Below, in pieces: positions 1 to 10,539 of a stretch of 64,000 nt of DNA. The position numbers and the translations under genes were made by a program. The DNA comes from UBA11986 sp963734955 (GTDB taxonomy: Bacteria > Bacteroidota > Ignavibacteria > UBA10030 > UBA6906): positions 1-64,000 of the forward strand of contig CAVTJO010000011.1 in the NCBI GenBank assembly GCA_963734955.1, in the 5' to 3' direction. The notes under the pieces were generated by a model. It ran no database searches, was not told the DNA's origin, and saw only the letters and a program-made list of their open reading frames with translations. Position 1 is the first letter of the stretch, and the number at the start of each line of letters is the position of its first letter.

Positions 1-738
1 TGCTGACTGAGATGTACCCACAGAATCACACGTCTGTTCACAGCACTCATGCCACCCCAATGGTGAATCACCTTCGCCGCGGGAACAAACCATACTTCGC
101 GTCCAGCCTTCTTTGCCCTCAGGCAAAAATCAGTTTCCTCTGTATACATATAGAATTGCTCATCCAACGGTCCCAATTCTTGTATATACTTGAACGACGT
201 ATCATCAAATCAGCGGCAGCCCATAAACCTGTCTCTGAACCGAATAGTCAAAATCGCAAAAGCTCTCGGCGGGGGACAAACCTCTCGTTTTGGGCATCAA
301 CAAATAAAGAAAGCTCGCTTCAAGAAAAGCGTTCAGAGCACACGGGAAAGCACCCACCGAACGCTGGAGACGACCATCAGGGAAGAGCAGTTTGCAGCCA
401 ACCACGGCCACGTTCCAGGTGGTTAGGTAAAAGGTGATCGTCTTTTCAATTGCGCCGTCAAGAATTGTCGTGTCCGGATTCAAAAGAAGAATGTATTCTC
501 CCTTCGAAGCTTTGATTCCTTGGTTGTTTGCGGCTGCAAAACCAATATTCTCCTGATTGACAATCACTCTTGCTGAAGGAAACTCAATAGCCACCATTTC
601 GCAGCTTCCGTCGGTTGACACGTTGTCTACAACTATGACCTCAAAGTCAATCCGTTCGGTCTTCTCAAATACAGATCGTAGGCACGGACGTAGAAAACGA
701 ATCGAGTTCATGGTGACAACAACAATTGAGAGCTTCAT
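1..738 (-). CDS. Family 2 glycosyltransferase (frameshifted, 3' end beyond window)
   Basis: Probably transfers a sugar from a nucleotide-sugar donor onto a lipid-linked polysaccharide intermediate at the inner membrane. The first ~175 residues show the GT-A start (MKLSIVVVTMN), the VVDNVSTDGS segment and LLNPDTT, the DxD-like metal site. Near 205-230 this frame hits a stop, while the next stretches of a normal GT2 continue in two other frames (AAADLMIRRSS, then LDEQFYMYTEETDFCLRAKK and VIHHWGG, running to the window edge). Two indels therefore split one gene. An ATG at 747 is an alternative start; neither has a clear ribosome binding site. It is the last visible gene of the minus-strand polysaccharide operon. 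Family assignment is firm; acceptor and linkage are unknown. Confidence 0.8.
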
Positions 739-812
739 GGCTAACATTTGGATGAACTCTGACTACGAGTCCGACTCGCCGAGACACACGAATGTCTCGT
801 GTGATCTCCCAC

Positions 813-1585
813 CTACCGCCCAGGCCTTGAAGTACAAACTGCAACGACATATTCGCGCCAAATAGCCACTCCAAGCATGCCAGGAGAGGAACTACAGACG
901 CGATACTCCACGAAATCCTCAAACGTTTTAGGATGAAGAAGTCGAGCCGTGCTTCTCCAGAACGTTCTGCTGTACGGGAACCACATCTTCCTAAAACCAA
1001 ATTGGAACGACAACTTTACGTCGCCGAAATACCGACTCAACAACATATTAAACTCTGAGCTATTCCATTCCCTGAGGTGAAACGGGTTTGTTGGTTTGTC
1101 ACCAAGCCGGCCAACTTGGCGAATGGGTGTCGAGATCACGAGAACACCATTGTCCCTGAGTATTCGACGCAGTTCATTGAGAAACTTCTCAGGATTGTGC
1201 AGATGCTCGATTGTTTCGAAGGACACGAGTCAACCGGTTCAAGCGAAGACAAGTCCTCACCATTTCCAGTAATGAATATAATGCCACCTGCGCCATGATG
1301 CTCCTTTGCATACTTCACGCACTCATCAGAAATATCCATTCCAATGGTGGATGCTGCGCCAGATTCAGCGAGTATAGCAGTGCCGTAGCCAGAGCCGCAA
1401 GCCACATCCAGAACTCTCTTGTTACGAACAAGTGTAGAAGCAAACTCATATCGGGCGAGGTGTTGTTTCCGCAAGACAAGGTCTGGTTCCGATTCTATGA
1501 AACGCGTTCCGGCAACGTCACGTACCCCGTTTGAATACAGTTTTGAGAATAGATTTGTCTCTTCGCGTCCACGCAAAAATGCCAC
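813..1585 (-). CDS. Class I SAM-dependent methyltransferase (frameshifted)
   Basis: Likely methylates a sugar or another small group during polysaccharide synthesis. The Rossmann-fold SAM site is clear: VLDVACGSGYGT (motif I), then GMDISDECVKYAKEH (acidic end of strand 2). One frame runs to about 1228 (SSLEPVD); the rest (SFETIEHLHNPEKFLNELRR and VLVISTP) continues in another frame down to 813, so one indel near 1226-1232 splits it. FETIEHL is the usual post-motif signature of this family. The start is uncertain: a GTG at 1585 was chosen because recognisable sequence begins soon after, which makes it overlap the flippase 3' end by about 90 bases, more than usual, so a further indel nearby is possible. 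Confidence 0.72.
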
Positions 1586-3034
1586 ACTGCAACTGAGTAG
1601 CAGGCAACTGCGGCACAAAGAATAGTAACTGTGCTCAGGATATCGGAAAAGTATAGTCTTGAAGCCAACAGCACTGCCAGCAGAGCAACATTCACAACAG
1701 CACCTCGCACCAGGAAGCCATAAGCCGTGCCCCCAGATCTCTTCAGTATTAGTTTGTGAGTGACGTACATTAACGCTGGGACAATAATCAAGAGGCGGAT
1801 CAACCAAGCCAAGGCCGCACCATCAATACCGTATTGGGGAATCAATGTCATGCAGAGCAAAAAGTACAATGGTATCTCTCCGAGATAGAATTTGGTGGCA
1901 ATATCAGGTTTGCCAATTGCTTGCAGAGCAGTCACTGGGACATACCCAGGGCTTGAACAAAAACCGCTGCTGCAAGAATCGTTAACACGCTGCTCTATGA
2001 GCCGGGAAATCGCCACCTAGCCACAATTCAAGGATCTGGTGGCTGAAAACTCCGAGGACTATGCTTACCGGTAGCAACACGATCACCACGAGGTTCAGCC
2101 CCCGTTCATACAAGATGTGCACTGTTCCGCCTCTCTCCTCAGACACAGCATCTCTCTCAGACATCGCAGGAAGCAATGTCGTTGACAAGCTTAGCGGAAT
2201 CACCTGCAACCGACCGACCGCTTCATATGGGACCGAATAGAAGGTGAACATCCGCATTGACTGGTACGATGCAACAAAAAGACGATCCAAATATTGAGCA
2301 ATTGGACTAACTGCCTGCGATACGGTTAGCCATCCTCCAAACCTAATCAGCTGCTTGACTGTGTCCTTTGCAAAGGAGACCCGCCGAATCGACAAATTCG
2401 GGAAAAGGCTGGTTGCAACAGCGTACGATAAAATCGCACCTGCAAATCGAATGCCGACAGTGAGCATCACTACTTCAAAAAGCCCGTGTCCAGTCACAAT
2501 CAGAGCGAGTGACCCTCCCCACTGCAAAAGTCCACTCGTCCCCTGAACCAAATTGAGGAGGTCGAAACGTTGCAGCGCCATTGGAACCACGCGAAGCGCA
2601 CCTTGCACCATTATGAACGGTATGGCAAGAGTAATCCATTGAAGGGAAGACAACGCCACAGGATACAATGACACTGGAACCTCAAAGACATGGTCAAGAA
2701 AAAGCGGTACCATCAACAGCATGAAGCACGAAGCCAGTAGGCCAAGTCCGAAACTCACCGAGAACGGAAACCCCCACAATGGAATTGGCCTTCTCAATAT
2801 CCCCGCGCCCAATTTGTTCGGCCAAGTACTTCACGCTTGCCTGCCCTACACCGAAATCGAGCACACTAAGGTACCCCACAACCATCCAAATCAAAGTCAA
2901 CAATCCAAAAGCTTCCTCTCCCATCCTTCGCACAATGAATGGGATGCTAACAAACGCAATAAAACTCACGGCTACTTGAGTGAGGAAGTTGTAAAGAGAG
3001 TTAGCACAACAACAACTCCACTGCTTCTTACCAT
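1495..3034 (-). CDS. Wzx-type polysaccharide flippase (multiply frameshifted)
   Basis: An integral inner-membrane MOP-superfamily transporter, expected to flip undecaprenyl-linked repeat units to the periplasmic face. Hydrophobic helices and family-typical segments (NSLYNFLTQVAVSFIAF, FIVRRMGEEAFGLLTLIWM, GGWLTVSQAVSPIAQYLDR, GIDGAALAWLIR) are spread over at least four frames, with switches near 3000, 2770, 2010 and 1945. Together they cover about 500 residues, the normal length. No in-frame nonsense codon is needed to explain the breaks. The ATG at 3034 follows a GAGGG-rich stretch; a longer upstream start at 3101 is possible. It lies between the hydrolase-like gene and the methyltransferase in the same direction. 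The family is confident although the frame is broken. Confidence 0.78.
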
Positions 3035-3155
3035 AAGAGCCCTCTATCCCCTCGTGCATGCAGAAAGATGCAGAGCCGAACGAGCCATCTGCAAAGGTCA
3101 ATGAATGGTTGCTTCAACGCCTAACCTCACAAGCCTCCCTTCGCCACCAATAAGC

Positions 3156-4560
3156 TCAGGAATCAGAAAAGTGGAGGTGTTCGTCTGGCCGTCTATTTTG
3201 ACCGGCTGTTGCCGATATTTCAACTGGGTTGTATCTGTAAAGCCAACGACCCTTGGAGAAAAGAAAGACCCTCGAGACCTGACCCTTCAGGTGAATTTTC
3301 ACCGAACTGATTGTTGACAAACTTTTGTTCACGACTAGGAGATATCGGTTGCTCGGATTGGCAAATACCCCAACCATGACGTGCTCATCGTCCGCAAACA
3401 GAACTCTAGTAGAATCTTCGCCAATTTCGTCTGAAATATATAGCTGGTTTTGTGGGTACAGCAGCATGATAGGTCATCACGTTGGGTAATCGCATGACGA
3501 CGGGCTTCAGAATCCGGCGAACGTAGAGGTTCAATCGCCTGATGAGGAAGTATCTTCGAGTTGGTTCGCCATTTGCGTCGATAAGAGACTCCCGATAGTT
3601 TTTATTATCGCTGGGCGTCCAAAAGCAAAAATCAATCAGCCCCTTTGCCCCGTAAGCAATAGGACAGAAGTACATGAAGTTTAGTTGCGCCTCGCTGGGA
3701 TCTGAATAGGCCAAGTGCCCAACCGTCATGGGATAGGCCCAGAAAGGCCTCTGGCCTGCCTGAGTCGGATTACGGAAAGATTGTAATAGTAATCCCGCCG
3801 AATTGTTCCCATCGGCAAAGAATGGGTAGTGATCAAAAGATATCACTGTGGGACGAAGACTGTCGACGTACAGTGAAAGGTATGATTCATATTCGTCCCT
3901 CTCATTGGCATCAAGCACTCGATCCTCATTGCCACCGCGGAATCCCCCCCAATTATAACTGGGCGCGTAAGAACTTGCCAGATTCAAGTAAACGAGTTTG
4001 CTTGGGTCAGAGGTCTCGATAAGCCATTTCCATTGGGAAATCGACTTGAAGTGATCTTGCTCAAAATATGGCTCATCACAGGGGTTGTACCCAAACATAG
4101 CCGACCTCAGACTCTCGGGCAATTTCTGGTGCATCGACCAATTCTTTTGCCTTGGATTTATCAAAGATGCAGCCATACGCAGGATAGAAGCGCTTATCAG
4201 TAACAAGGTACTGCAAACCTGTTTGCCCCGCGAGCTTTAGAGCACATTTCATCCCCTCAAAACTGCGATCTATGTTCGGCTCGATTTGGGTACCAGTCAA
4301 GAGATTGAAGCCCGCATCCCTTGCCAATCGAAATCCCCTTAAATCTGAATCAAGGTACCTTGGGTCAATGTGAACAGGTGGGTCCAGAATGTCCCCAAAA
4401 TGAATTCTGATTGTCTCCACCTGTTTTGACAACTCACAATTGAGGGACACAGCACCAAGGTCAGGATCCCGAAAGAATAGATGATTCTTTTGAGAGTTGA
4501 AGGTTTCGCAACAAAATGCGTTAAGAAACCAAAACGGGAATGCACAGGTTGAGAATTCAA
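3156..4560 (-). CDS. Secreted glycoside-hydrolase-like TIM-barrel protein (frameshifted)
   Basis: Probably a periplasmic or surface glycan-active enzyme acting on the polymer made by this operon; the exact family is not recognised. The N-terminus has a basic stretch, a hydrophobic core (IIYSFGILTLVLCPSIVSC) and then ILGTFW. Later segments include RGFRLARDAGFNLLTGTQ, the central FGYNPCDEPYFEQ (DEP fits an acid residue of a clan-A-like barrel) and VISFDHYPFF. Frame switches near 4390, 4110 and 3440 split it into four pieces that join without missing sequence, about 465 residues. The TTG start at 4560 overlaps the preceding stop by four bases (TTGA), supporting translational coupling. The C-terminal 100 residues look beta-rich. 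The enzymatic assignment is inferred from fold-like motifs only. Confidence 0.55.
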
Positions 4561-6004
4561 GAGATTGAGGGAGATATTCCAATTTCATCGTTCTGCAGGC
4601 GAATGATACAAGCAAGCAAGCTAACTTCCAACGTCATGATTGCGAAGACTTCATGATGGGGAGTAATGACCCAGAAAAGGCCACCAATCGCAAAAACCAG
4701 CAGGCCCGCAAACAGACCCAGAGCCGCTGCGTGCAGATCAGAATTTGCAGTCAGGGTGGAGGGCTTTTCGTCCGATTCCAATCGCCGCCAAAAGATATAG
4801 GATCCATGAAACCGCCGATGATCCCAGTTTCGGCAAATGCCTGTATGTACTGACTGTCCACATAGCCGGAATACTCGCTTGGTTTTGCCAAGTGCCCGGT
4901 AATATAATCATCAAACCTGAGGTTGCCTATTCCAATTCCAAAAAGAGGATTTTGCAGAAAGTACTTCGCGGCTTGCCACCAAACGTTCAATCGCAACAGT
5001 AACGAGATATCTACTTGAGAATCAAGTCCAGCCACGGTCTCGTATCGAAACGCCTTCTCTGCGGCAGTCTCAAGAAATGTTCCTTGAGCCAAGCCAAAAC
5101 CTCCAGTGTAAACTGCCAACCCTATCGTGATAACGGCACCAAGAACCGCGAAGGCCGTGACAATCCTTCGTCAGCGTTTTCACAAGCATCACCAGCAGCA
5201 CGATCCCAACGCCCCAATCCAAGCCCGAGTTTGAGATACAAGGAGGGCCAGCCCAGCAACGGGAATAGTAATAAGCGCAAGGGCCTTCCAAATCCTCTCC
5301 TTCCCGTGGAACAGCAAGCTGATTCCCATCAGGAACGTAGAGGCGATGACCGCGCCATAGCCACCGCCCAGCATTCCCGACACTCTTCGAGAAGCCCCTG
5401 CCGCTGCGGATTCCTGCAAGAACTGCGCAACTCCCATAACCGAAGCAAACAGCCCTGCAACAAGAAAAGAATACCCTATCCGTTTGATACTGGCCTCACT
5501 TCTGCAACTGCTCAAGATCACGAGGGGTAGAAAAATCAGAACCTCGAGGTACCCGGACCACCTGAAGAAAGCCCGGGAAAAAGTATCGTGCACTGACCAA
5601 CGAAGTCAAAGCTTTCCAATCATCGCTAACGATGCATATAGAAGAAACCGGGGGAAGTGATACTGTTCGTGATCAGCAAGCTGACGAATTAGCCAACCTA
5701 CAAACACCAGTAAGCAGGATGAACTCGGAGATGATCAAGTTCGTCCCGCTCTCCTTCAAGCCATAAGGATTGGCCAGTGCAAGGGGGACAAACATCAAGG
5801 CAAGATCCGTTCTTACTACCGCAAGAGCGAAAACGATCAATCCCAGGCATAGATTAAAAAAAAGGAACTGTACCTCCAAGAGAATGCTCGCCACATAGCA
5901 ACCCAAGGTCAAAGTCACCACCAGATAGGGAACCAAGGTGTACGAAGACAGAACGGACCTTTCCAGGGCCGTACTCCTAGTCAGCGAAAACAAGACGACT
6001 CCAT
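4557..6004 (-). CDS. O-antigen polymerase/ligase (Wzy/WaaL-like, heavily frameshifted)
   Basis: A polytopic inner-membrane protein expected to polymerise or ligate O-units in the periplasm. Hydrophobic helices fill every piece, and the characteristic periplasmic-loop segment of the Wzy_C family is visible (NVWWQAAKYFLQNPLFGIG, with GIGNLRF and YIQAFAETGIIGG after it). The reading frame changes at least five times (near 5700, 5600, 5240, 5170 and 4800), the densest damage in the window. An ATG at 6004 lies just past a TAA that would end the Wzz-like gene in another frame, so it is the best start guess. If the damage is real the gene is dead; if it reflects assembly indels it is an ordinary Wzy. 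It sits between the chain-length gene and the hydrolase-like gene. Confidence 0.7.
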
Positions 6005-7260
6005 TGATTATCTTCTCGTTCGCTTCTTGAATGCAAGGTCCGATTTGATCGACCCGAAAGATTCGAGGCGGATGCATAGATTGGTGACTGACGCCCTTTT
6101 TCGACCCTCCAACGCTCTGCCACGGCTACGTATCCCAGCGATGCAACAATTCCAACCAACATTCCACCCAAGATGATCATCAGCCTCTTTGGTCTGGATT
6201 TCCGTTCCGCCGGCGATGCACGGTCTAAGACTATCACAGATGGGGTCTCACGGCGCTCTTCCACTTTTGCCTGTTCATACAGCGGAGTCAAGAACTGCAG
6301 AATCTTGTATTCGATCTCGGTATCTCGAAACCTGCGGAGATACTCGGTAGCGAGATCGGGAATACGTTTGAATGGGACAAACACGCCATCGTTCTCGCCA
6401 AGTCCGTTTCCGCCAGCACTCATTTTCCCCAATTTCTTCCGAATCTCACTTATTTCCAACTGCGTTGTAACAACGGACGGATTGTCCAATGCCTGCGTCT
6501 TCCTAAGGATGCCGAGTTGAATCTCCTTAGCTGCAAGTTGAGCCTCTAATTCAACACCTATTTTGAGTGAGGCTTCTGCTTGTTGGGGCATTGCAACAAC
6601 GCCATACCTCTTCTGGAATGCTCTGAGCGAGTCTTCGGCAGCAGTGAGGTCGGAAAGATTCTTATCATAGCGCTCTCCAATGAACTTTCGGTTACCTCTA
6701 GCATTTTGGGATTGAAGATCACTATTTGTACGATTCAGCAACTCAACAAAAAAATTGGCCATGTCCGCTGCACGTTGAGGGTCTTCGTCATACACGGTAA
6801 TAGTGAGATTTCCCTCCGGTTCTGCAACGAACTCAACATTCGAGAGCAATTTGTTTACCGTTCTCTCATTTCGAAATGTTGCTGATTGGAAGCCATATAT
6901 ATCTGTGAGATTGAATTCCTTGACCACTTCACCCAGAACCTTCCCACTTTTGAGTATCGCCATATATCTGTCCACTTCAGGGTTGCCCCCAAGGTTGGAA
7001 AGACTTCGGGGGGAGAATGATCTGACAAGAGATGACACACCCTCCAACGCACCAAACAAGTCTGCTTTCTCCGCGGCAAAAACCGAAGCCGTAGACTTGA
7101 ATTGAGGCTTTAATGAGAAGGCAACAATCGTGCATACGACGAGACCCAACATGATGCAACTGAAGACAAAACGTCGCCATCGACTCAACAAATCAAGTAT
7201 GGCTGAGATTGTTGAAGTGGAGCTGGAGGAAGTTGAAGTTGCTTCTTTCGAGTCTTGCAT
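5977..7260 (-). CDS. Wzz-like chain-length determinant / polysaccharide co-polymerase
   Basis: An inner-membrane protein controlling polymer chain length, working with the Wzy polymerase and the outer-membrane exporter. Domain order: a Ser/Thr-rich N-terminus, TM1 (FVFSCIMLGLVVCTIVAF), a periplasmic region with coiled-coil stretches (LSDLTAAEDSLRAFQKRYGV, LEAQLAAKEIQLGILRKTQ), then TM2 (LMIILGGMLVGIVASLGYVAV) after a Pro-rich PAERKSRPKR. About 427 residues from the ATG at 7260; a longer upstream start at 7332 would add unlikely sequence. There is no cytoplasmic kinase domain, so it is a PCP-1/PCP-2b-like form. The last 40 residues are odd and overlap the next gene; another frame ends more naturally (TAA at 6008), so an indel near 6100 is likely. 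Confidence 0.85.
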   Translation of the reverse strand: MQDSKEATSTSSSSTSTISAILDLLSRWRRFVFSCIMLGLVVCTIVAFSLKPQFKSTASVFAAEKADLFGALEGVSSLVRSFSPRSLSNLGGNPEVDRYMAILKSGKVLGEVVKEFNLTDIYGFQSATFRNERTVNKLLSNVEFVAEPEGNLTITVYDEDPQRAADMANFFVELLNRTNSDLQSQNARGNRKFIGERYDKNLSDLTAAEDSLRAFQKRYGVVAMPQQAEASLKIGVELEAQLAAKEIQLGILRKTQALDNPSVVTTQLEISEIRKKLGKMSAGGNGLGENDGVFVPFKRIPDLATEYLRRFRDTEIEYKILQFLTPLYEQAKVEERRETPSVIVLDRASPAERKSRPKRLMIILGGMLVGIVASLGYVAVAERWRVEKGRQSPIYASASNLSGRSNRTLHSRSEREDNQWSRLVFAD

Positions 7261-7409
7261 ACTATATGGGGAAAGAGTCCTTTGAGGTACAATACTTCGG
7301 GACACAACGATCTTTCTTCGACACAACAGCAAAAAAGCCTATTTGAACTCCCTAGATTGGTGAATCCAAATTGCCCTCGTTCTAGACCCCGCTATGAGAA
7401 AAAAATCCC

Positions 7410-9062
7410 CTACTTCTTCGATTGTATGACCAACAATACTATGCTCACCCCCACACTGACAATCGCCGCCGTCTGTCCAATGATGTTCATGTAGTACGAG
7501 AACGACCGTTCGATTTCCTTCGGCACCCAGATGTAGTCCCCTTCTTCAACTGCTGTTTCGTTGGGAGAAAGCCACTGCTTGTTTTTTGCCTTCACAACTT
7601 TCACATCACCATCCCTTGCTCTATCAGTGTAGCCACCTGCCTTTCGTACATAGTACTCAACGTTTTCCCCCGTAACATATGGGATATGACCGGGCGAAAC
7701 CACCTGCCCAAAAACGTATACAGTCCTTCGAGATGAAGGAACTGAAATGTAGTCCCCATTCTGGAGAGTTGCGTCCTGTGTAGAATCGCCCTGAACAAAC
7801 AGTCGCTCAAAGTCAACACTGACGATCTCCTTTTGGAGTCTAAGATTGGTCTCCAGATAGTAATACGAGGTATCTTCAGAAGGTACCCCCCCATGGAGGC
7901 TTTCAAGGTGTTCCAATTGAATCTGGTTCGGTTGGACTGAATGCCGGGAAAGGTCGGCATTCTTCAGCGACGCGAACTCCGTAAAACCTCCCGCTCTTCT
8001 GATCACTTCGGAAAGACGGGTGGACTGTTTTGAAATAGGATACACACCCGGATACTTTACTTCTCCCCCAACAGTGACAACGTAGTCAGCACGTTGATCG
8101 GGCTTTGCCCTGACAACTATTCGATCGCCTGGTTGAAGGGCAACATCCTGAGATTTGCGTTCAAGGATATCAAGCCCGTTCACAATGGAAGAAGTGATTC
8201 CGACTCCGTCCGAGTTGAACCTCGTAAACTCGACGCTGTCGGTGAGTGCGTATCTCGTAAAACCATACGCTACATTCACCGCATCCTTTATGCTATCTCC
8301 TTCAGCGAATTCGAATCGGCCCGGCACATTGACTTCCCCATAAACACCGATAACATTCTTTGTAAAGTTATTCTGAGGAACAATGATCAGGTCGCCTTCA
8401 CGCAAGTATGGATTCCACCGATCCTCCTTTGAAGCAAGGAATTTGGGAATGTCCACGTGAGATACGCTGCCATCCTTGTGCCTCACCGAAATGTTCCGCC
8501 TCGACATCCTCCACAGAATGTCCTGCAGGTCAGTTTGCGTTTGAGTTCGCTGAGGGGTGTTCGCTTCCTCAATCGCCTTGTCCGCACGGTAGTACGATGC
8601 AAGAACGTAAGACCCCGGATTCAGTACATTGCCCGTCACGAGAACCACGATCGGTCTCGGGGTCATCAACGTCACTGTCACTGTGCCAAAAATGTATTTC
8701 TTCTTAACTTCTTCCAACAGTTTTCGTTTGGCCTCGAGGAGAGTCAGGTCGGCCACTCGAATTTCGCCGACTGTCGGGACTATGAGCGTGCCTTCGGGAG
8801 TAACAGTAAGAACGAAATTGGCGGGAGGGCTGATCCAAATATTGACAGAAAAGACATCTGACGGACCAACGAAGTATGAGGATGGATCAATTGTCGATTC
8901 GAGGGCTAACCCTTTGGGTTGGATCACCGTGAGCGCGGCAGCCGATTTATCCACGTCGCCAAAGATATCCTGCCTCGATCCTGAAGTGCCTGACTGAGCC
9001 ACTGCAAAATTGACAACAAGAATGCTCATCGCCGCGAGAATAAGAAACCTATCGGGTTTCAT
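7410..9062 (-). CDS. Wza-like polysaccharide export protein with SLBB domains
   Basis: Outer-membrane/periplasmic exporter for exopolysaccharide. The N-terminus has a signal peptide (hydrophobic core after MKPDRF, cut after AVAQ). The Poly_export domain follows (VGPSDVFSVNIW, about residues 65-150), then repeated SLBB folds (VIGVYGEVNVPGRFEF, VTVGGEVKYPGVYPISK, VYVFGQVVSPGHIPYV). The C-terminus ends in a hydrophobic helix (IVSVGVSIVLLVIQSKK). At 550 residues it is longer than E. coli Wza (about 380) and carries several SLBB units, as many Bacteroidota exporters do. No lipobox cysteine is seen. It overlaps rfbB by 14 bases and lies upstream of the Wzz-like gene in the same operon. The reading frame is fully intact, unlike the genes further downstream. 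Confidence 0.93.
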   Translation of the reverse strand: MKPDRFLILAAMSILVVNFAVAQSGTSGSRQDIFGDVDKSAAALTVIQPKGLALESTIDPSSYFVGPSDVFSVNIWISPPANFVLTVTPEGTLIVPTVGEIRVADLTLLEAKRKLLEEVKKKYIFGTVTVTLMTPRPIVVLVTGNVLNPGSYVLASYYRADKAIEEANTPQRTQTQTDLQDILWRMSRRNISVRHKDGSVSHVDIPKFLASKEDRWNPYLREGDLIIVPQNNFTKNVIGVYGEVNVPGRFEFAEGDSIKDAVNVAYGFTRYALTDSVEFTRFNSDGVGITSSIVNGLDILERKSQDVALQPGDRIVVRAKPDQRADYVVTVGGEVKYPGVYPISKQSTRLSEVIRRAGGFTEFASLKNADLSRHSVQPNQIQLEHLESLHGGVPSEDTSYYYLETNLRLQKEIVSVDFERLFVQGDSTQDATLQNGDYISVPSSRRTVYVFGQVVSPGHIPYVTGENVEYYVRKAGGYTDRARDGDVKVVKAKNKQWLSPNETAVEEGDYIWVPKEIERSFSYYMNIIGQTAAIVSVGVSIVLLVIQSKK

Positions 9063-10062
9063 ACACCAGGCTATAGTATTGTTGATATTCCCCTGTCATC
9101 ACACGTTGACTCCATGATTGATGATCAAGATACCACTGGATCGTGGCGACGATGCCCTCTTCAAACCTGTGTTCCGGCCGCCACCCCAGCTCCCGACTGA
9201 TCTTGCTTGCATCAATAGCATACCGGCGATCGTGGCCGAGCCGATCCTTGACGAAACTGATCAGACTCTCGGGCTTGCCGAGGTTCTTCAGAATGAGTTT
9301 CACAATATCAATGTTCTTCCACTCGTTGTTCCCGCCGATATTGTAGACCTCGCCAGTTTTTCCCTTCCTGAGAACCACATCGATTGCAGAGCAATGATCA
9401 TCAACGTAGAGCCAATCGCGGACGTTCAAGCCGTCGCCGTAAACGGGCAAGGGCTTGTTGCTGAGAGCGTTGACAATCATCAGCGGTATCAGCTTTTCCG
9501 GGAACTGATAAGGTCCATAGTTGTTGGAGCATCGGGTCACAACAACCGGGACACCGTGAGTATGCTGGTAGGCCAGAGCAATAAGATCAGAGCTTGCCTT
9601 GCTCGCTGCATACGGACTGTTGGGATGCAGTGGCGTTGTTTCTACAAACTTGCCTGTCGACCCGAGGGAACCGTAGACCTCATCCGTGGAAACATGCAGG
9701 AACCGCTCGACGCCCAGTTCTTTGGCAACCTCCAGAAGCACAGTTGTGCCCAGCACATTCGTCTGGATGAAGATCGTGGCACCGAGTATACTCCTGTCGA
9801 CATGGGATTCAGCGGCAAAATGCACCACCGTGTCGATATCATGCTCCTTGAACGCTGCCTCTACCTCACCCCGATTACAGATATCCCCACGGACGAAATT
9901 GTACCTCGGCTCTTCTGCGACATCCGTCAGGTTTTCAAGATTGCCGGCATACGTCAGCTTGTCAAAGTTCACTACTTTGACGTCTGGATGAGCCCGGAGG
10001 AAGAACCGCACAAAATTGCTCCCTATAAACCCTGCGCCACCGGTTACGAGAACGTTCCGCAT
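9049..10062 (-). CDS. rfbB: dTDP-glucose 4,6-dehydratase
   Basis: Converts dTDP-glucose to dTDP-4-keto-6-deoxyglucose, the entry step for dTDP-rhamnose and other deoxysugars. It is an extended SDR: the NAD-binding GGAGFIGS is at residues 8-15, STDEVYG holds the acid/base Asp-Glu pair, and YAASKAS supplies the catalytic Tyr and Lys. RCSNNYGPYQFPEKLIP and GDGLNVRDWLYVDDH are family-diagnostic. Its 337 residues match the usual length. It starts 3 bases after the epimerase-like rfbC stop and its 3' end overlaps the exporter, so translation is probably coupled. No rfbA or rfbD is nearby, so the glucose-1-phosphate thymidylyltransferase and any reductase must be encoded elsewhere. Confidence 0.97.
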   Translation of the reverse strand: MRNVLVTGGAGFIGSNFVRFFLRAHPDVKVVNFDKLTYAGNLENLTDVAEEPRYNFVRGDICNRGEVEAAFKEHDIDTVVHFAAESHVDRSILGATIFIQTNVLGTTVLLEVAKELGVERFLHVSTDEVYGSLGSTGKFVETTPLHPNSPYAASKASSDLIALAYQHTHGVPVVVTRCSNNYGPYQFPEKLIPLMIVNALSNKPLPVYGDGLNVRDWLYVDDHCSAIDVVLRKGKTGEVYNIGGNNEWKNIDIVKLILKNLGKPESLISFVKDRLGHDRRYAIDASKISRELGWRPEHRFEEGIVATIQWYLDHQSWSQRVMTGEYQQYYSLVYETR

Positions 10063-10065
10063 CGC

Positions 10066-10539
10066 TCAATCCAGCTGATAGATAGTGTTGGGATCATCCT
10101 CGTGGCGGATCTCGTCAATCCGATCCTTCTTTCCCTTCCCGGCGAAGAGTCTATTGGGAAAATTCACCACCATTCCCTGTTTGCCGCCAACGTTCTTGTA
10201 TGCGTGTACAACGCCGGGAGGTATCACCATTGACTTCGGCGAATCTTCTCCGGCAAAGACCACCTGTCTCGTCATAAATGTCGGCGACCCCTTCCGGTTG
10301 TCCCACAGGTAGATCTTGAAGTTCGATGGACCGATGAATCCAAAACTGTCTGTCTGATCCACGTGTTCGTGCGGTCCCCGTGCAACATCAGGTTGAGTCA
10401 TTGAGATGTAACCCATGACCGGCAGATTTTCACGCGCAACTTCATCTTCACGAAACACCTCGGCCAGCCAACCCCGATCATCAACATACTTCACGATTTC
10501 CTTGATCAGAACGCCGTCGATTTTCCCTTTCTTGAACAT
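10066..10539 (-). CDS. rfbC: dTDP-4-dehydrorhamnose 3,5-epimerase family protein
   Basis: A cupin-fold sugar epimerase/isomerase expected to act on the product of the adjacent dTDP-glucose dehydratase. The sequence shows the family pattern ARGPHEHVDQTD (catalytic-His region), FKIYLWDNRKGSPTF, and IPPGVVHAYKNVG, close to the PxGxxHGF-type motif. About 157 residues is slightly shorter than the classic RmlC (about 180), so a variant 3-epimerase or ketoisomerase is possible. The ATG at 10539 was chosen because AGGACAAGG precedes it; a TTG at 10581 would add 14 basic residues. It is the first gene of the polysaccharide operon. Gene symbol by family, not by proven activity. Confidence 0.85.
   Translation of the reverse strand: MFKKGKIDGVLIKEIVKYVDDRGWLAEVFREDEVARENLPVMGYISMTQPDVARGPHEHVDQTDSFGFIGPSNFKIYLWDNRKGSPTFMTRQVVFAGEDSPKSMVIPPGVVHAYKNVGGKQGMVVNFPNRLFAGKGKKDRIDEIRHEDDPNTIYQLD

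Noticed and set aside
9118..10233. A 371-codon plus-strand open frame opposite rfbB and rfbC
   Set aside because: It is antisense to two unmistakable conserved enzymes, has no recognisable motif, and its length follows from the codon bias of the opposite strand.
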